This document shows, piece by piece, positions 7,026-9,453 of a DNA stretch of 9,453 nucleotides. The stretch is taken from assembly GCA_016793525.1 (NCBI GenBank), contig JAEUJT010000225.1, positions 1-9,453 of the forward strand, in the 5' to 3' direction. The notes under the pieces are model-generated. The model saw only the letters and a program-made list of their open reading frames with translations, had not been told where the DNA came from and searched no databases. Position 1 is the first letter of the stretch. Every line of letters begins with the position of its first letter. This stretch comes from Archangium sp. (GTDB lineage: Bacteria > Myxococcota > Myxococcia > Myxococcales > Myxococcaceae). A program made the position numbers and the translations under genes.

Positions 7026-8840
7026 ATGGCCGTCGACCCGCTCGAGCTTCGGCCGCGCGGGCCGCTGGCGCTCCTCGATGCGGCGGTGCGTCTGTGCGGC
7101 AGCACGACCGGCGTGTGGGCGCTGACGCTGCCCTCGAGCGTCGTGCTCGTCGCGGCGGGAACATGGGCAGTGCAGGCGCTCACCTTCCGTCAACCGACCT
7201 GGCTCGTGGCGTTGGTGATGACCGGCGCGTGGCTCGTACGCGCACTCAGCCAAGCAGCCGCGAGTGACTACGTCTTTCAGCAGGTCTTGGAGCCCACGCC
7301 GCCGTCGGTGTTCGGGTCGCTGAAGGCCGCGCTCCGCCGAGTGCCGCGGGTGGTCGTGACGGCGGAGTCGGTGCTGGTGATCGACGGGGTGATGCTACTC
7401 CTCACCGGGGGGCTGGGGCTGCTGTTCACCAGCGCCACGGCGGCGAGCTTCGCGGTGGTGATGCGCGGCGGCCCGTCGACCTCGGCGATGCAAGGCCCAT
7501 GGAGCGTGTACGCCACCAGCGCTGAGCTGCTCGGCCCTGCCCGCGGCACTGCCACCTGGGTGCGGCTGGTCAACCTGCTGCAGCCCCTGATGGTGCTGAA
7601 CGTTCACCTCGCGGTGGTGATGGCCCTCTGGGCGGCGTCGTCGCTCCTCGGCCTCGAGCTGACGCTGGTGAAGCGCTTCGTTCAGTTGAGCAACCCGACC
7701 TGGCTCGCGGCGCTGGCGCTCGTCGCCTTCGTGGTGCTCGAGCCTCTCCGGGCGACGGCCGCGGTGCTGCTGCTCGTCGACGGCCGGGTGCGCAAGGAGG
7801 GCCTCGATGTCAGCGCCTCCATCGACCGGCTCCCGAGGCGAGCGGCACGCGGCGCGGGCCTCGCGCTCACGCTGTGCCTCGCTGCCGGCTCGGCTTTCGC
7901 GGAGTCGTCTCTCGTGGAGCGCCTCGACGACGTCGCGGGCTCCTGCGACCTCGAAGTGAACGCCGAGCTCCGCACCGCCATCGCGTCAGCGCCAGAGCCG
8001 CAACGCAGCGCGTGGTCTCGCTTCGTTCGGCGCGTCGAGCGCGAGCTCTCGGAGGACGATGCGTGCGGCACGCTGGAAGAATCGCTCTCCGCAGCCGAGG
8101 CGCAGCTCGAGCGGCTCCGCACCGTGGAGCGCAGCGTCGACGCCTCCACTGCCCGACAAGACGCCGCCGCCATTCTCGCGCAGCCCGAATTTCTCGAGGC
8201 CCCACCCGCCCCGCCGCCCGAGCCCGAGACAGCGGGCGACCCGACGTGGCTCCAGCGCTTCCGCGACTGGCTGAAGTCTCTGCTCGACGCGATCAACGAC
8301 TGGCTCCGGTCGCAACCGATCCGCGCGCCGACGCCGGAGCCGAGCACCACGCCCGTCGGGCTGGGTGTGGTGCTGGTGGGCATCACGGTGCTGGTCGCGC
8401 TCGTCGTCACCTGGGTGCTGCTGGCCCAGCGCGGGCGGAGGGCGAAACAGGTAGCGAACGTCGCGCACACCGCGGAGCCACTTGGTCTTCACCCCGACAA
8501 CGCGCTGGCGAAGGCGCCGGAGACCTGGGTGTCTCTCGCCGATGCGCTCGCGCGAGAGGGGCAGTTCCACGAGGCCGTGCGCCACGTGTACCTCGCGCTG
8601 CTCAGCGGGCTCCACGCGCGCGGGCACATCGACTACCGCCGCACCTCGAGCAACTGGGACTACGTCTCGCACTTCGCAGGGCCCTCACAGGCGCGCCCGG
8701 CGTTCCACGAGCTGACCCGCCGCTTCGACTTCGTCTGGTACGGCCGCACGCCAACCGCCGCCGGGGAGTACCAGGCGTTTCGCACGCTGGCCGAGCCGCT
8801 GCTCGACGCGCCCACCTCCGCGGAGGTGCCGAATGAATGA
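7026..8840 (+). CDS. Multi-pass membrane protein with C-terminal DUF4129 domain
   Basis: The 604-residue protein starts 2 nt after the zinc-finger gene. The N-terminal half has about five hydrophobic segments (roughly 27-50, 58-76, 113-145, 182-207, 226-250) and the motif LLDAAVRL (16-23), as in membrane domains related to GDPD/DUF7544-type proteins. At 271-293 there is a signal-peptide-like stretch (RRAARGAGLALTLCLAAGSAFA-E), then a probably periplasmic helical region (about 294-440) ending in a Pro-rich and Trp-rich linker. A last membrane segment (443-467) precedes the DUF4129 domain (about 500-592), with its GQFHEAVRHVYLALLSGL helix, RRTSSNWDY and FDFVWYG motifs. DUF4129 genes usually sit with MoxR, DUF58, DUF4350 or transglutaminase-like genes, in loci linked to cell-envelope or protein-complex assembly. 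The gene end overlaps the next gene by 8 nt. The function is not known. Confidence 0.85.
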   Translation: MAVDPLELRPRGPLALLDAAVRLCGSTTGVWALTLPSSVVLVAAGTWAVQALTFRQPTWLVALVMTGAWLVRALSQAAASDYVFQQVLEPTPPSVFGSLKAALRRVPRVVVTAESVLVIDGVMLLLTGGLGLLFTSATAASFAVVMRGGPSTSAMQGPWSVYATSAELLGPARGTATWVRLVNLLQPLMVLNVHLAVVMALWAASSLLGLELTLVKRFVQLSNPTWLAALALVAFVVLEPLRATAAVLLLVDGRVRKEGLDVSASIDRLPRRAARGAGLALTLCLAAGSAFAESSLVERLDDVAGSCDLEVNAELRTAIASAPEPQRSAWSRFVRRVERELSEDDACGTLEESLSAAEAQLERLRTVERSVDASTARQDAAAILAQPEFLEAPPAPPPEPETAGDPTWLQRFRDWLKSLLDAINDWLRSQPIRAPTPEPSTTPVGLGVVLVGITVLVALVVTWVLLAQRGRRAKQVANVAHTAEPLGLHPDNALAKAPETWVSLADALAREGQFHEAVRHVYLALLSGLHARGHIDYRRTSSNWDYVSHFAGPSQARPAFHELTRRFDFVWYGRTPTAAGEYQAFRTLAEPLLDAPTSAEVPNE

Positions 8841-9453
8841 CCGGTTCCCGGTGGTGCTGGTGGCGGGCCTGGCGGTGTTCGGTCTCCTCGGCGCGGTGGT
8901 CATGCGCTCAGCGAACCGCGGTGAGTTCGCGGAGACGCTTTCGACCTACCGCTCGGCCCACGACGGAGCGCGCGCGCTGTACGTGCTGCTGCAGCGCGAC
9001 GGCGTGCAGGTGCAGCGGCTGGTGGAGGACCTCGAGACGCTGGAGCCGCACGACACGGTGGCGCTGCTCGGGCTCGCCATCGATGAGACCGAGCTGTCAT
9101 CGAAGGCCGACGCGGGAGCGACGCGCTGGAGCTGGGGCGATGACGACGCCTCGGTGCTCCACGAGAAAGACGTCGAACGACTGCTCGCGCACGCCAAGAG
9201 CGGCGCCACCGTGGTCGCGGTGCTGATCGATACGAAGCAGAACGCGCTGGTCGACGCGCTCGAGGTGTGGGTCGAGCACGACGACGAAATCTCCGGTCTT
9301 CGCACGCTCGTGCCGGGCCAGCCCACGGCCTTCACCACCGGCGTGCAGCGGGTAGAGGCCACGGTCGACGCGTACCTCCACGCCCCCGCCAGCGCGGTGC
9401 CGGTGTTGGTCGATGAGGTGAACGACGAGCCGGTGGCGCTGTGGGTGCCACAT
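8833..9453 (+). CDS. DUF4350 domain protein, N-terminal part (3' end outside window)
   Basis: The ATG at 8833 overlaps the end of the DUF4129 gene, indicating translational coupling. The frame stays open for 207 codons to the window edge. One N-terminal membrane segment (about 6-24, VVLVAGLAVFGLLGAVVM) is followed by the DUF4350 pattern: TYRSAHDGARALYVLLQRDG (39-58), a hydrophobic strand TVALLGLA (76-83), and a second strand ATVVAVLID (126-134) after an HEKDVERLLAHAKSG helix. DUF4350 has a flavodoxin- or GATase-like alpha/beta fold and commonly stands between DUF4129 and MoxR/DUF58 genes. A different start at 8837 gives a Trp/Cys/Arg-rich product and is not credible. The catalytic or binding role is unknown. 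Confidence 0.85.
   Translation, partial: MNDRFPVVLVAGLAVFGLLGAVVMRSANRGEFAETLSTYRSAHDGARALYVLLQRDGVQVQRLVEDLETLEPHDTVALLGLAIDETELSSKADAGATRWSWGDDDASVLHEKDVERLLAHAKSGATVVAVLIDTKQNALVDALEVWVEHDDEISGLRTLVPGQPTAFTTGVQRVEATVDAYLHAPASAVPVLVDEVNDEPVALWVPH

Noticed and set aside
8837..9226. Open frame on the + strand starting MTGSRW at the DUF4129 stop
   Set aside because: It is rich in Trp, Cys and Arg, with poor codon bias. The frame from 8833 gives a membrane segment and a DUF4350 pattern and stays open to the edge.

Overview
The window is uniformly GC-rich with strongly G/C-biased third codon positions. The gene types (a PEGA-domain protein, a Cys-rich lipoprotein-like protein with a TIG-like domain and propeller, a B-box zinc-finger membrane protein, and a DUF4129/DUF4350 pair) suggest a chromosomal segment of a myxobacterium or close relative (Myxococcota). 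This is an inference from style and gene content, not a database match. No tRNA, rRNA, CRISPR array, insertion sequence or phage gene was seen.

Layout. Left (1-3157, + strand): the 3' part of a PEGA-domain gene, then a long SppA-type serine protease (S49). In the protease the usual membrane anchor is replaced by a signal peptide plus about 255 residues that look like an outer-membrane beta-barrel. Next (3158-3443) comes a short stretch that reads like the frameshifted end of a lost gene. Middle (3444-5036, - strand): one secreted, probably lipid-anchored protein with a Cys-rich head, a TIG-like domain and seven propeller-like repeats. A divergent intergenic region (5037-5225) follows, and then a tightly packed + strand set: a divergent Rho factor (504 aa from the ATG at 5226), a 92-aa B-box zinc-finger membrane protein, a 604-aa multi-pass DUF4129 protein, and a DUF4350 protein that runs off the right edge.

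How the genes may work together. The four right-hand genes are 4 nt apart, 2 nt apart and overlapping by 8 nt, so they are almost certainly one transcription unit. DUF4129 and DUF4350 proteins are typical partners of MoxR AAA ATPases and DUF58 proteins, which would be expected just beyond the right edge. The Rho at the head is unusual. Its motor core is intact, but the RNP1 aromatic residues of the primary RNA-binding site are missing and the N-terminal helical domain is replaced by a low-complexity tail (Asp/Gly, then Arg7, then Gln-rich). It may be a second, specialised Rho.

I found no clearly new multi-gene system. The best leads are the barrel-SppA fusion, the divergent Rho heading a DUF4129/DUF4350 operon, and the gene remnant at 3159-3433.
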